DNA of 38,251 nt from Microbacterium sp. (lineage in GTDB: Bacteria; Actinomycetota; Actinomycetes; Actinomycetales; Microbacteriaceae), in NCBI RefSeq assembly GCF_003248605.1, contig NZ_QFPF01000014.1, forward strand, positions 1 through 38,251, in the 5' to 3' direction. Positions 21,388 to 29,164 of this stretch are shown here, one piece after another; position 1 is the stretch's first letter, and every line of letters begins with the position of its first letter. Made by a program: the position numbers and the translations under genes. The notes below the pieces were generated by a model. It was not told the origin of the DNA. It did no database searches and worked only from the letters and a program-made list of their open reading frames with translations.

Positions 21388-23136
21388 TCACTTTTCTCGA
21401 CTCATCCGCCTCGCCGCGGGGTTCGCGGCCCGCTGGGGAACCGGGGGCGGGAGAGCGCTCGCCGCGGTCTCGGGGGGCAGCATGTACTGATCCGTGCCGT
21501 CCAGGGTGAGAGCCAGTGAGGAGACGTACTGCGTCTCGCCGTGTGGTCCGCGCTCCGCCGATGCCAGCATATCCGGGCGCTCGAACGTATAGCCCGTGAC
21601 GTGGCAGCGCAACCGCTCGCCCGACGGATTGCCGTCCGCGTCGAGCAGAGGGGAGGGGATGCCGTCGGTGCGGCGCCGGAGGTAGTACCGGCCCCGCGTG
21701 GCCAGCGCCATCGCCGGGGTCGTCACGAACGCGACGACGATCGCGATGAGCACCGAGAACGGGCGGACGCCCTCGCCGAACAGACCGCCGAATGCCGACA
21801 GTGACAGGAGGGAAGCGAGCCCCACGGAGACGAGGCCGACGGGATTCCAGTCGTGCAGCATCCCGCGGCGGAACTCGGGGAAGCTCGGCGAGACCCGGAG
21901 CAGCTTCTTGTTGACGACGATGTCCGTGGCGATGGTCACCAACCACGCCATCACGACATTCGCGTACAGGCTGAGTACGAATGCGATGAGGCTGAACACA
22001 TCCATCCACATCAGCGCGAGGGCGATCGCGAGATTGAAGTACATGAAGACCGAGCGGCCCGGGTACGTCTTGGTGAGCCTGGTGTAGACGTTGGACCAGG
22101 CGAGGGACCCCGAGTACGCGTTCGTGACGTTGATCTTCACCTGGGCGACCACGACGAGGATCAGCGCGAGCCCCATCGCCAGCCACTCCGGCATCACCGA
22201 GGAGTACAGCCCGACGAACTGTCGCACGGGCTCGGTCGCCTTGGCGCCCAGCTCGGCGTCGATCCGCGTGAAGAGGTAGACCGCCAGGAAGACGCCGACC
22301 ACCTGCTTGACACCGCTGAAGAGCACCCAGCCGGGGCCGGCGAACAGCAACGACGTCCACCAGGATTGAGTGTTGGCGCGCGAGCGGGGCGGCATCGCGC
22401 GGATGACGTCGATCTGCTCGGCGAGCTGCGGCGTCAGCGCGAAACACACCGCCGCGCTTGCGACGATGGCGCCGACGTCGACGCTGCCATCCGAATTGCC
22501 GGTGAAGGAGACGAACGCCTGCACGGCGTCGGGATCCGACACGATCACCCACAGCAGGGGAAGCAGCGCCAGGGCGAGCCAGAGCGGCGTCGTCCAGAAC
22601 TGCAGGCGCTCGAGCGCGCGCATGCCGTAGATCACGATCGGGATCACGACGACCGTCGAGATGAGGTAGCCGATCGGCAGGGGGATTCCCGCGGCGACCT
22701 GCAGTCCCTGTGCCATGATCGCGCCCTCGAGCGCGAAGAAGATGCACGTGAACACGGCGAAGATCACGGTCGTGATCGACGAGCCGTAGTAGCCGAACCC
22801 CGATCCGCGGGCGATCAGATCGAGGTCGAGGTTGTAGCGGGCGGCGTAGTAGGCGATCGGCGTGCCGACGATGAAGATCACGACCGATGCCAGCAGGATG
22901 CCGAGCACGGCGTTGTGGGTGCCGTGCTCGATGCCGATGCTCGCGCCGATGGAGAAGTCGGCCAGGAAGGCGATCGACCCGAGTGCCGTGACGCCGACGG
23001 CCCCGGCGCTCCAGCGGCGGAAGGAGCGCGGCACATACCGGAAGGCATAGTCCTCGAGGCTGTCCTCGGCGGCCGCCCGCGCGTTGTCTGCCCTCGTCAC
23101 CGTCGCGACCCCCTGCGTCTCGCACGTGGGGCTCAT
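21388..23136 (-). CDS. NCS1-family purine/cytosine-type permease
   Basis: A membrane transporter of up to 582 residues with about twelve helices. The start of the transport core (LADFSIGASIGIEHGTHNAVLGI) and SGFGYYGSSITTVIF are typical of the nucleobase:cation symporter-1 family. The C-terminus carries about 110 extra, mostly soluble residues after the last helix, longer than in CodB/PucI-type proteins. It begins 52 nt after urtE on the same strand, extending the urea operon, and is followed by two TetR genes. An alternative GTG start (23100) with AGGGGG upstream would shorten the N-terminus by 12 residues. Substrate is not readable; a nucleobase or ureide fits the context. Confidence 0.83.
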   Translation of the reverse strand: MSPTCETQGVATVTRADNARAAAEDSLEDYAFRYVPRSFRRWSAGAVGVTALGSIAFLADFSIGASIGIEHGTHNAVLGILLASVVIFIVGTPIAYYAARYNLDLDLIARGSGFGYYGSSITTVIFAVFTCIFFALEGAIMAQGLQVAAGIPLPIGYLISTVVVIPIVIYGMRALERLQFWTTPLWLALALLPLLWVIVSDPDAVQAFVSFTGNSDGSVDVGAIVASAAVCFALTPQLAEQIDVIRAMPPRSRANTQSWWTSLLFAGPGWVLFSGVKQVVGVFLAVYLFTRIDAELGAKATEPVRQFVGLYSSVMPEWLAMGLALILVVVAQVKINVTNAYSGSLAWSNVYTRLTKTYPGRSVFMYFNLAIALALMWMDVFSLIAFVLSLYANVVMAWLVTIATDIVVNKKLLRVSPSFPEFRRGMLHDWNPVGLVSVGLASLLSLSAFGGLFGEGVRPFSVLIAIVVAFVTTPAMALATRGRYYLRRRTDGIPSPLLDADGNPSGERLRCHVTGYTFERPDMLASAERGPHGETQYVSSLALTLDGTDQYMLPPETAASALPPPVPQRAANPAARRMSREK

Positions 23137-23188
23137 TGTCTCGATTCTCGTGTTTCAGCCGCATTGCGGTGCGCACGAGGGCACCGAC

Positions 23189-23875
23189 TCAGATCGCCAT
23201 CGCGGCGCGCACGCCCTCCGCCGCGGCCGCGCCGCCCTCGCCGGTGCTCGATGCGAAGCCGCTCGCCAGGACCAGATACTTGTCCGCTGCCTCGAGCGCG
23301 AACCCGATGTGCTGCTCCACGAGCAGCACCGACAGGCCTTCGCCCGCCAGCTGCATCACCGTGTGCTCGATCTCGGCGACGATCGTGGGTTGGATTCCCT
23401 CGGTCGGTTCGTCGAGGATCAGCAGCTTGGGCTCGGTGATGAGTGCCCTGGCGATCGCGAGCTGCTGACGCTGCCCGCCCGAGAGCAGTCCCGCCTTGCG
23501 GGTCGCGAACTTCTCGAGAGCAGGAAAGCGGGCGAGCTGCTGCTCGATGAGGGCCTTGCCGCCCCGGCGGCCGTCGGCGACGAGCTGCAGGTTCTCCATC
23601 GTCGTCAGCTGCGCGAAGGACTGCTGACCCTGCGGCACGTACGCCATCCCACGCGCGACGCGCTTGTTCGGAGAAAGCGCCGTCACGTCCTCGCCGTCGA
23701 AGATGACCTGCCCGCTGCGGGGCTTGATGAGCCCGATCGCGACACGCAGCAGCGTCGACTTGCCGGCGCCGTTGTGGCCCAGCACGGCCACGACCGTGTC
23801 GGAGCGCGGCAGCGTGACGCCGTGCAGCACGAGCGTGCGGCCGTAGCCCGCGCGGATGTCGTTCAGTTCGAGCAT
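23189..23875 (-). CDS. urtE: Urea ABC transporter ATPase UrtE
   Basis: A 228-residue LivF-type ATPase. Walker A GHNGAGKST (about 33-41), LSGGQRQQ signature, LLILDEPTEGIQPTIV Walker B and LLVEQH switch region. The phrase DEPTEGIQP is characteristic of UrtE, where most LivF proteins have DEPSLGLAP. The start chosen (ATG 23875) follows the urtD stop by 1 nt and begins MLELNDIRAGYG; an upstream in-frame start would add a Pro/Arg tail. Confidence 0.9.
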   Translation of the reverse strand: MLELNDIRAGYGRTLVLHGVTLPRSDTVVAVLGHNGAGKSTLLRVAIGLIKPRSGQVIFDGEDVTALSPNKRVARGMAYVPQGQQSFAQLTTMENLQLVADGRRGGKALIEQQLARFPALEKFATRKAGLLSGGQRQQLAIARALITEPKLLILDEPTEGIQPTIVAEIEHTVMQLAGEGLSVLLVEQHIGFALEAADKYLVLASGFASSTGEGGAAAAEGVRAAMAI

Positions 23876-23876
23876 G

Positions 23877-24698
23877 TCAGGCTCCCTCTTCTCGCGCGGC
23901 GGCGTCGGGTCCGGCGGACGCGGCATCGGGCACGACCAGCATCCCGGTCGTCGTCGCTGCGCCGGCGGTGCCGAGGTAGACCTCCTGCACCTTCGGGTCG
24001 GCCTGCACCTGCGCCACCGTGCCCTCCGAGAGCAGGGTGCCCTGATGCAGCACCGTCACCCGCGAGGCGTAACGGCGCATGAAGTCCATGTCGTGCTCGA
24101 CCACCAGCACGATGCGTTTCTCGGCGATGCGCTGCAGCAGTTCGCCCGTGGCCGTGCGTTCGTCCTGGCTCATGCCGGCGACGGGCTCGTCGAGCAGGAG
24201 CGCGCGGGGCTGCTGCACGAGCATCATCCCGATCTCGAGCCACTGCTTCTGACCGTGCGAGAGGATCCCCGCGGGCGTCTCGCGCTCTTTCGTCAGACCG
24301 GTCTCCTCCAGGGCCTGTTCGATCGACGGATCGACGCCGCGCCGCGCGCGCAGCAGCGAGAACGGCGATCGATGCAGCCCTGCCGCGATGTCGAGGTTCT
24401 GCAGCACCGTCAGCTGCTCGAACACGCTCGCGGTCTGGAACGTGCGCCCGACTCCGAGCCGCACGATCTTGTTGACGGGGGTTCCGAGAAGTTCCTGCCC
24501 GGCGAGCGTGACCGATCCGGAGCCCTTGGACAGGCCGGTGATGGCGTCGATGCACGTGGTCTTGCCGGCGCCGTTCGGTCCGATGAGGAATCGCACCTCA
24601 CCCGGATGGGCGTCGAAGGACACCCCTCCGACGGCGACTAATCCGTCGAACTCCACGCGCAGGTCGGTGACGACGAGCGATTCTGTCGCGGGGGTCAT
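23877..24698 (-). CDS. urtD: Urea ABC transporter ATPase UrtD
   Basis: A 273-residue LivG-type ATPase. Walker A GPNGAGKTT (about 38-46), VGRTFQTASVFEQLTVLQNL Q-loop region (UrtD-like), LSHGQKQWLEIGM signature in place of LSGGQ, as in other UrtD proteins, and LLLDEPVAGMSQDE. The ATG overlaps the urtC stop (ATGA). The C-terminal 20 residues are a low-complexity Ala-rich tail. Confidence 0.92.
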   Translation of the reverse strand: MTPATESLVVTDLRVEFDGLVAVGGVSFDAHPGEVRFLIGPNGAGKTTCIDAITGLSKGSGSVTLAGQELLGTPVNKIVRLGVGRTFQTASVFEQLTVLQNLDIAAGLHRSPFSLLRARRGVDPSIEQALEETGLTKERETPAGILSHGQKQWLEIGMMLVQQPRALLLDEPVAGMSQDERTATGELLQRIAEKRIVLVVEHDMDFMRRYASRVTVLHQGTLLSEGTVAQVQADPKVQEVYLGTAGAATTTGMLVVPDAASAGPDAAAREEGA

Positions 24699-25798
24699 TT
24701 CTTCGCCTCCTCGAGAGCGGGGGTCGCCGTGTCGGTGGATGCCGGGGGCTTCGACCGGGAGCGCCACAGGGCGTCCTTCGCCCGACCCACGAGCGAGGAC
24801 AGGCCCATCGGCAGGAAGAGCGTGACCAGGATGAAGATGAGGCCGAGGACGTAGATCCATCCGCTCGGCCAGGTCGAGCCGAGACTCGATTGGCCCCAGC
24901 CGATCGCCATGGCCCCGAGTGCCGGCCCGAACAGCGACGCACGGCCCCCCAGCGCGACCCCCGCGATCATCAGGATGGAGGCCGCTGCGCCGATCTCGGC
25001 CGGCGTGATGATCCCGACGATCGGCACGAACATCGCTCCCGCGATGCTGGCCATCACGGCCGCGACGACGAAGGCGAGAAGCTTGATGTTGGCGGGATCG
25101 TAGCCGAGGAAGCGCACGCGCTCCTCGGCGTCGCGCGTGGCGATCAGCAGCTCGCCGTATCGGCTGCGGTTGAGCTGCCAGACGGCGAGCAGGCAGACGA
25201 TGAGCAGGGACGCGGCGATCATGAACACCATCACCTTGTTGGCGTCGTCGTCGAGGACAAAACCGAAGAAGTACTCGAAATCGCTCAGTCCGGTGTCGCC
25301 GCCCGTCTCGCGAATCGTCGAGCTGATCAGCACCGCAAGAGCGACAGCGAGGGCCTGCGTCAGGATCGCGAAGTACGCCCCCTTCACGCGGCGCTTGAAG
25401 AGCGCGTAGCCGAGAATCGATGCCACGATGACCGGCAATGCGATGATCGCCACCAGCGTGAACACGGGGCTGCGGAACGGCTCCCAGAAGGCGGGCAGGG
25501 GCGCTTGCGGATCGTAGAGGATCATGAAGATCGGCAGGCTGTCGGGCCCGGCCGTCTCGAGCGTCATGTGCATCGCCATCGCGTAGGCGCCGAGCCCGAA
25601 GAACACACCTTGACCGAGCACCAGCATCCCGCCCCGTCCCCAGGCCAGCCCGATGCCGACGGCCGCGATCGCCCAGCACGCGTATTTGCCGAGGTTGTTG
25701 AGCCAGTGCATGGAGAGCACAGCGGGGGCGATGACCAGGAGCAGGACGGCGAACACGCCGATGCCGATGAGCGGAAGCCACGGTTTGATCTTTGTCAT
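24695..25798 (-). CDS. urtC: Urea ABC transporter permease UrtC
   Basis: A 367-residue LivM-type inner-membrane subunit with about nine hydrophobic helices. Recognisable: LAWGRGGMLVLGQGVFFGLGAYAMAMHM near residue 50, GAYFAILTQALA, the DTGLSDF loop and the coupling region VRFLGYDPANIKLLAFVVAAVMASIAGA. The ATG overlaps the urtB stop (ATGA). C-terminal tail is charged and Ala/Pro/Thr-rich. Confidence 0.92.
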   Translation of the reverse strand: MTKIKPWLPLIGIGVFAVLLLVIAPAVLSMHWLNNLGKYACWAIAAVGIGLAWGRGGMLVLGQGVFFGLGAYAMAMHMTLETAGPDSLPIFMILYDPQAPLPAFWEPFRSPVFTLVAIIALPVIVASILGYALFKRRVKGAYFAILTQALAVALAVLISSTIRETGGDTGLSDFEYFFGFVLDDDANKVMVFMIAASLLIVCLLAVWQLNRSRYGELLIATRDAEERVRFLGYDPANIKLLAFVVAAVMASIAGAMFVPIVGIITPAEIGAAASILMIAGVALGGRASLFGPALGAMAIGWGQSSLGSTWPSGWIYVLGLIFILVTLFLPMGLSSLVGRAKDALWRSRSKPPASTDTATPALEEAKK

Positions 25799-26679
25799 GT
25801 CAGCCCCCTGGTGCGAACGGTGAACAGGCCCTGCGGGCGGAACTGCAGGAAGACCACGACGAGCACGAAGGCGAGCACCTGCGCCATGCTGCCGGTCGTC
25901 CAGTCGGCGAAGAACGCCAGGGCGACGCCCACGACCCACGCGGCGATCACGGTGCCCTTGATCTGGCCGACCCCGCCGGCGACGACGACGAGGAATGCCG
26001 GAATGATGTACTGAGTGCCCATCTGGGAGTTGGTGCCGCCGATGAGCGAGGCGGCGACTCCGGCGACTCCGGCAAGACCGGAGCCGACGAAGAACGTGAT
26101 GCGGTCGACGTTGCGGGTGCGGATGCCGCTGGTCTCGGCGAGGTCCCGGTTCTGCACCGTCGCCCTGATCCGGCGCCCGAAGGCCGAGTACTTCAGCCAG
26201 GCGGCGAGCGCGGCGAGGCAGAGCGCCGCCAGCACGATCGTGAACACCTGGCGCAGCGGCCAGCCGTAGCCGAAGACATCGAGCTGGCCGTCGAGCCACG
26301 CGGGGCTCTCGACGGGTACGCCCTGTGCGGGGAAGATCTGCAGGGCGATCTGCTGCAGGATCAGGCTCACGCCGACGGTGACGAGCAGCGTGTCGAGTGG
26401 TCGTCGATACATCCACTGGATGATGCCGACTTCGAGCAGCAGACCGAGCATGCCGGCGCCGATGAAGGCGAGCGGCAGCGCGGCGAGGATCGAGAGGTTG
26501 CTGGAGACGACGACCAGCTGGGTGAGGTAGGCGATGAAGGCGCCGGCCATGATGAACTCGCCGTGCGCCATATTGATCACCCCCATCTGGCCGAATGTCA
26601 GGGTGAGCCCAAGCGCGGCGAGCAGCAGCAGGGCGCCCTGTGCGCTGCCGTTCAGCAGGGGCGGGATGAGTGCATCCAC
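25795..26679 (-). CDS. urtB: Urea ABC transporter permease UrtB
   Basis: A 294-residue LivH-type permease, matching the usual UrtB length without the N-terminal extension seen in some cyanobacterial forms. It opens ALIPPLLNGSAQGALLLLAALGLTLTFGQMGVINMAHGEFIMAGAF, then TLLVTVGVSLILQQIA and the coupling segment VQNRDLAETSGIRTRNVDRITFF. The GTG at 26679 is the only sensible start; the ribosome site (AGAGAG) is weak, which together with the upstream hairpin implies lower expression than urtA. Confidence 0.91.
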   Translation of the reverse strand: MDALIPPLLNGSAQGALLLLAALGLTLTFGQMGVINMAHGEFIMAGAFIAYLTQLVVVSSNLSILAALPLAFIGAGMLGLLLEVGIIQWMYRRPLDTLLVTVGVSLILQQIALQIFPAQGVPVESPAWLDGQLDVFGYGWPLRQVFTIVLAALCLAALAAWLKYSAFGRRIRATVQNRDLAETSGIRTRNVDRITFFVGSGLAGVAGVAASLIGGTNSQMGTQYIIPAFLVVVAGGVGQIKGTVIAAWVVGVALAFFADWTTGSMAQVLAFVLVVVFLQFRPQGLFTVRTRGLT

Positions 26680-26717
26680 GTGCGGTCGCTCTCTGTCGAA
26701 GTGGCGATGGTCAAGGA

Positions 26718-26760
26718 GCGGTGCGCGGGAGCCGGTGGGACACCGACCCCCGCGCACCGC
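26718..26760 (-). terminator. 12-bp perfect intercistronic hairpin between urtA and urtB
   Basis: GCGGTGCGCGGG (26718-26729) pairs perfectly with CCCGCGCACCGC (26749-26760), and inside the loop CGGTG/CACCG adds a second 5-bp stem. It begins 8 nt after the urtA stop. As with the hairpin at 8424, it follows a binding-protein gene within an operon and probably favours binding-protein mRNA. Confidence 0.7.
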
Positions 26761-26768
26761 TGGCGCGG

Positions 26769-28076
26769 TCAGCCTGCGGCGGCGACGAGCGCCTCGCGGA
26801 CGTCCTCGGGGAACCAGTCGTATCCCTCGAGGTACGGGTCGGGATCGATGAAGCCCTCGGATGACCAGACGATGTCGAACTGGTTCTCGGCATTGATGCG
26901 ACCGATGTTGCCGGGCTTGGAGATGTGGTGGTTCTCGCCGTCCAGCGTCACCACACCCTCGGGCGCGTCGACGGTGATCTCGTTCTCGAGGGCCGCGGCG
27001 TTGATGGCGTCGACGTCGAATGAGCCGGCCGCCTCGACCAGCGCCTTGTAGAGATAGAGCGAGATGTACGCCGCCTCCATCGGGTCGCTGGTCACCCCGC
27101 TGCTGCCGGGGTACGCCTGCCAGCGCTCGATGAATGCCGGGTTGTTCGGGGTGTCCATCGACTGGAAGTAGTTCCACGACGCGTAGTTGCCCGTGACCTC
27201 GTGTCCCATGGCCGGTGCCTCTTCCTCGGCGATCGACACCGAGATGATCGGGTTGGTCTCGGGGGTGAGGCCGGCGTCGTAGTAGGCCTTGATGAAGCCG
27301 ACGTTCGACGAGCCGTTGATCGTGTTGAAGATGAAGTCGGGGTCGGCCTCGACGATCTTCGCCACCTGAGTGGTCCAGTCGTCACGATCGAGCGGAACGT
27401 ACTCCTCGCCGACGATCTCGATGCCGAGCTCCTCGGCGTACAGCTTGATGATGGCGTTGGCCGTGCGCGGGAAGACGTAGTCGGATCCGGCGAGGAACAG
27501 GGTCTCGACGCCCTCGGCGGCGAGGAAGTCCAGTGCCGGGATGATCTGCTGGTTGGTCGTCGCACCCGTGTAGTAGATGTTCGGCGAAGACTCCAGGCCC
27601 TCGTACTGAACGGGGTAGAAGAAGAGTCCGTTGTGCTCTTCGACGACGGGCTTCACGGCCTTGCGGGACGACGAGGTCCAGCCGCCGAAGATCGCGCCTA
27701 CGCAGTCCTGCGTGAGCAGCTTCTCGGTCTTCTCGGCGAAGGTCGGCCAATCGGTTGCGCCGTCCTCCTGGATGTATTCGATCTGCTTGCCGAGGATGCC
27801 GCCGTCGGCATTGATCTCGTCGGCGGCCATGTGCAGCACGTTCGAGACGGTCTGCTCCGAGATCGCCATGCCGCCGGTGAGGGAGTTGAGGAAGCCGAGT
27901 TTGATGGTCTCGCCGGAGGTGTCGAGACAGCTCTCCGATGCTCCGACGGCCGACTCCTCGGGATCCGCGGAGTCGCTGGCGCGGGCGCCGCAGCCTGCCA
28001 GGACGAGGGCTGCGGTGGCGAGCATCGCCGGGACCGCCAACGCGGTCTTGAGCCGCCGTGTGCGAATGGTGCTCAT
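26769..28076 (-). CDS. urtA: Urea ABC transporter substrate-binding lipoprotein UrtA
   Basis: A 435-residue extracellular urea-binding protein. Signal peptide with lipobox VLAGC gives a lipidated Cys at 29. The mature protein opens IKLGFLNSLTGGMAISEQTVSNVL; FGGWTSSSRKAVKPVVEEHNGLFFYPVQYEGLE and YTGATTNQQIIPAL are hallmark UrtA stretches (the YPVQYEG segment lines the urea pocket). The ATG at 28076 has GGAG 8 nt upstream. A 5' leader of about 220 nt separates it from the presumed promoter at 28307. Confidence 0.93.
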   Translation of the reverse strand: MSTIRTRRLKTALAVPAMLATAALVLAGCGARASDSADPEESAVGASESCLDTSGETIKLGFLNSLTGGMAISEQTVSNVLHMAADEINADGGILGKQIEYIQEDGATDWPTFAEKTEKLLTQDCVGAIFGGWTSSSRKAVKPVVEEHNGLFFYPVQYEGLESSPNIYYTGATTNQQIIPALDFLAAEGVETLFLAGSDYVFPRTANAIIKLYAEELGIEIVGEEYVPLDRDDWTTQVAKIVEADPDFIFNTINGSSNVGFIKAYYDAGLTPETNPIISVSIAEEEAPAMGHEVTGNYASWNYFQSMDTPNNPAFIERWQAYPGSSGVTSDPMEAAYISLYLYKALVEAAGSFDVDAINAAALENEITVDAPEGVVTLDGENHHISKPGNIGRINAENQFDIVWSSEGFIDPDPYLEGYDWFPEDVREALVAAAG

Positions 28077-28306
28077 GAAGGGAACTCCGTTTCTCTGTGC
28101 TGCAGGTGTGGTGCGTTTCGGGTGGGTGGTGCCCACGAACGGTTGCCGAGGCGCGCCGAAGGACGGCGTGGGCGGCGGCGTCCGGGTACGCCGTTCGTCG
28201 GCGGTACCGGCCCGTGGGGCCGGCCGGACTGACGCGGGGTCAGGTGGGGTGGAGCAGGAGATGTCGGTACTGCGGAAGTGCCCGCCGACTGCTGCGGTCT
28301 TTTGTC

Positions 28307-28360
28307 AGCATGGAGCCGTGTCATTACTCTGACATTTCTCGATTGTTCCGATCATGTAAA
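28307..28360 (-). promoter_or_regulatory. GlnR-like box and -10 of the urt operon
   Basis: On the minus strand four pentamers follow at exact 11-bp steps: TTTAC (28360-28356), GGAAC (28349-28345), GAAAT (28338-28334) and GTAAT (28327-28323), each one base off GTnAC or GAAAC. Exactly 10 nt later is a -10-like CATGCT (28312-28307). The stretch is markedly AT-richer than its surroundings. The other part of the 425-nt gap 28077-28501 holds the urtA leader (with a CCGGCC/GGCCGG hairpin near 28208-28225) and the ureA promoter region. Confidence 0.55.
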
Positions 28361-28464
28361 CCGTCTCGGGTGCGTTTCGCCGTCAGGCCTGAAATCACGC
28401 GGGTCGATGCGGCCTTGCAGTTGTTTCGCCGAGCTTGGTCCCCGCTGAGGGTGCATCTGTGTGG

Positions 28465-28470
28465 CACACT
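28465..28470 (+). promoter_or_regulatory. Candidate -10 box for the urease operon
   Basis: CACACT lies 32 nt before the ureA start, with TTGGTC (28435-28440) too far upstream for a standard -35. Weak evidence; the divergent GlnR-like box at 28323-28360 could also act on this promoter from a distance. Confidence 0.3.
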
Positions 28471-28501
28471 TCTGACATCGATCCGACGTCGGAGGAGAGC
28501 G

Positions 28502-28804
28502 ATGCACTTTACGCCCGCCGAGACCGAGAAGCTGCTTCTCTCGGTCGCCGCGATGGTTGCGCGCGACAGGCTCTCTCGAGGGGTCGCGCTGAACCACCCC
28601 GAGACGATCGCGCTCCTGTCGTGCTGGGTCATCGAGGGCGCGCGGGAGGGGCGCGGTGTCGCCGAGCTGATGGAGGCCGGCAGGCAGGTGCTCACCCGCG
28701 ACCAAGTCATGGCGGGCGTGCCCGAGATGATCGCCGACGTGCAGATCGAGGCGACCTTCCCCGACGGGCGCAAGCTCGTCACCATCCACCATCCGATCGA
28801 CTGA
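28502..28804 (+). CDS. ureA: Urease gamma subunit
   Basis: A 100-residue structural subunit of urease, which hydrolyses urea to ammonia and carbamate. The full family is matched from [23 protein letters not shown] through [21 protein letters not shown] to the end [18 protein letters not shown]. The ATG has a strong GGAGGAG 5 nt upstream. First gene of ureABCFGD. Confidence 0.96.
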   Translation: MHFTPAETEKLLLSVAAMVARDRLSRGVALNHPETIALLSCWVIEGAREGRGVAELMEAGRQVLTRDQVMAGVPEMIADVQIEATFPDGRKLVTIHHPID

Positions 28805-28813
28805 GGGAGCGCC

Positions 28814-29164
28814 ATGGAATCCGTCTCGAACGAAGGGCCCGGCGCTTTTCGCATCCGCCCCGGGCGGATCGAGCTCAACGCCGACCATTCAAGGGCCGAA
28901 CGCATCGCTCTCGTGTTCGTGAACACCGGCGACCGGCCCATCCAGATCGGGTCGCATCTGCACCTGCCCGATGCCAACGCCGCATTGCAGTTCGACCGGG
29001 TCGCCGCGCACGGCTTCCGGCTCGACATCCCCTCGGGTACGTCCCAGCGCTTCGAACCCGGCGCGTCGCGTGAGCTGGACGCGGTCGCGATGCGCGGAGG
29101 GCGGCGTGTGCCCGGCATCCAGATCAAGACAGAAGAAGAGGGGATGCTCGATGGTCTGGCTTGA
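28814..29164 (+). CDS. ureB: Urease beta subunit
   Basis: A 116-residue structural subunit. Motifs [29 protein letters not shown] (the SHLH/HFE-type loop near the active-site flap; here [11 protein letters not shown] replaces the more common HFHFFEVN), [17 protein letters not shown] and a shortened C-terminus. It overlaps ureC by 14 nt in another frame, a common arrangement. Confidence 0.95.
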   Translation: MESVSNEGPGAFRIRPGRIELNADHSRAERIALVFVNTGDRPIQIGSHLHLPDANAALQFDRVAAHGFRLDIPSGTSQRFEPGASRELDAVAMRGGRRVPGIQIKTEEEGMLDGLA

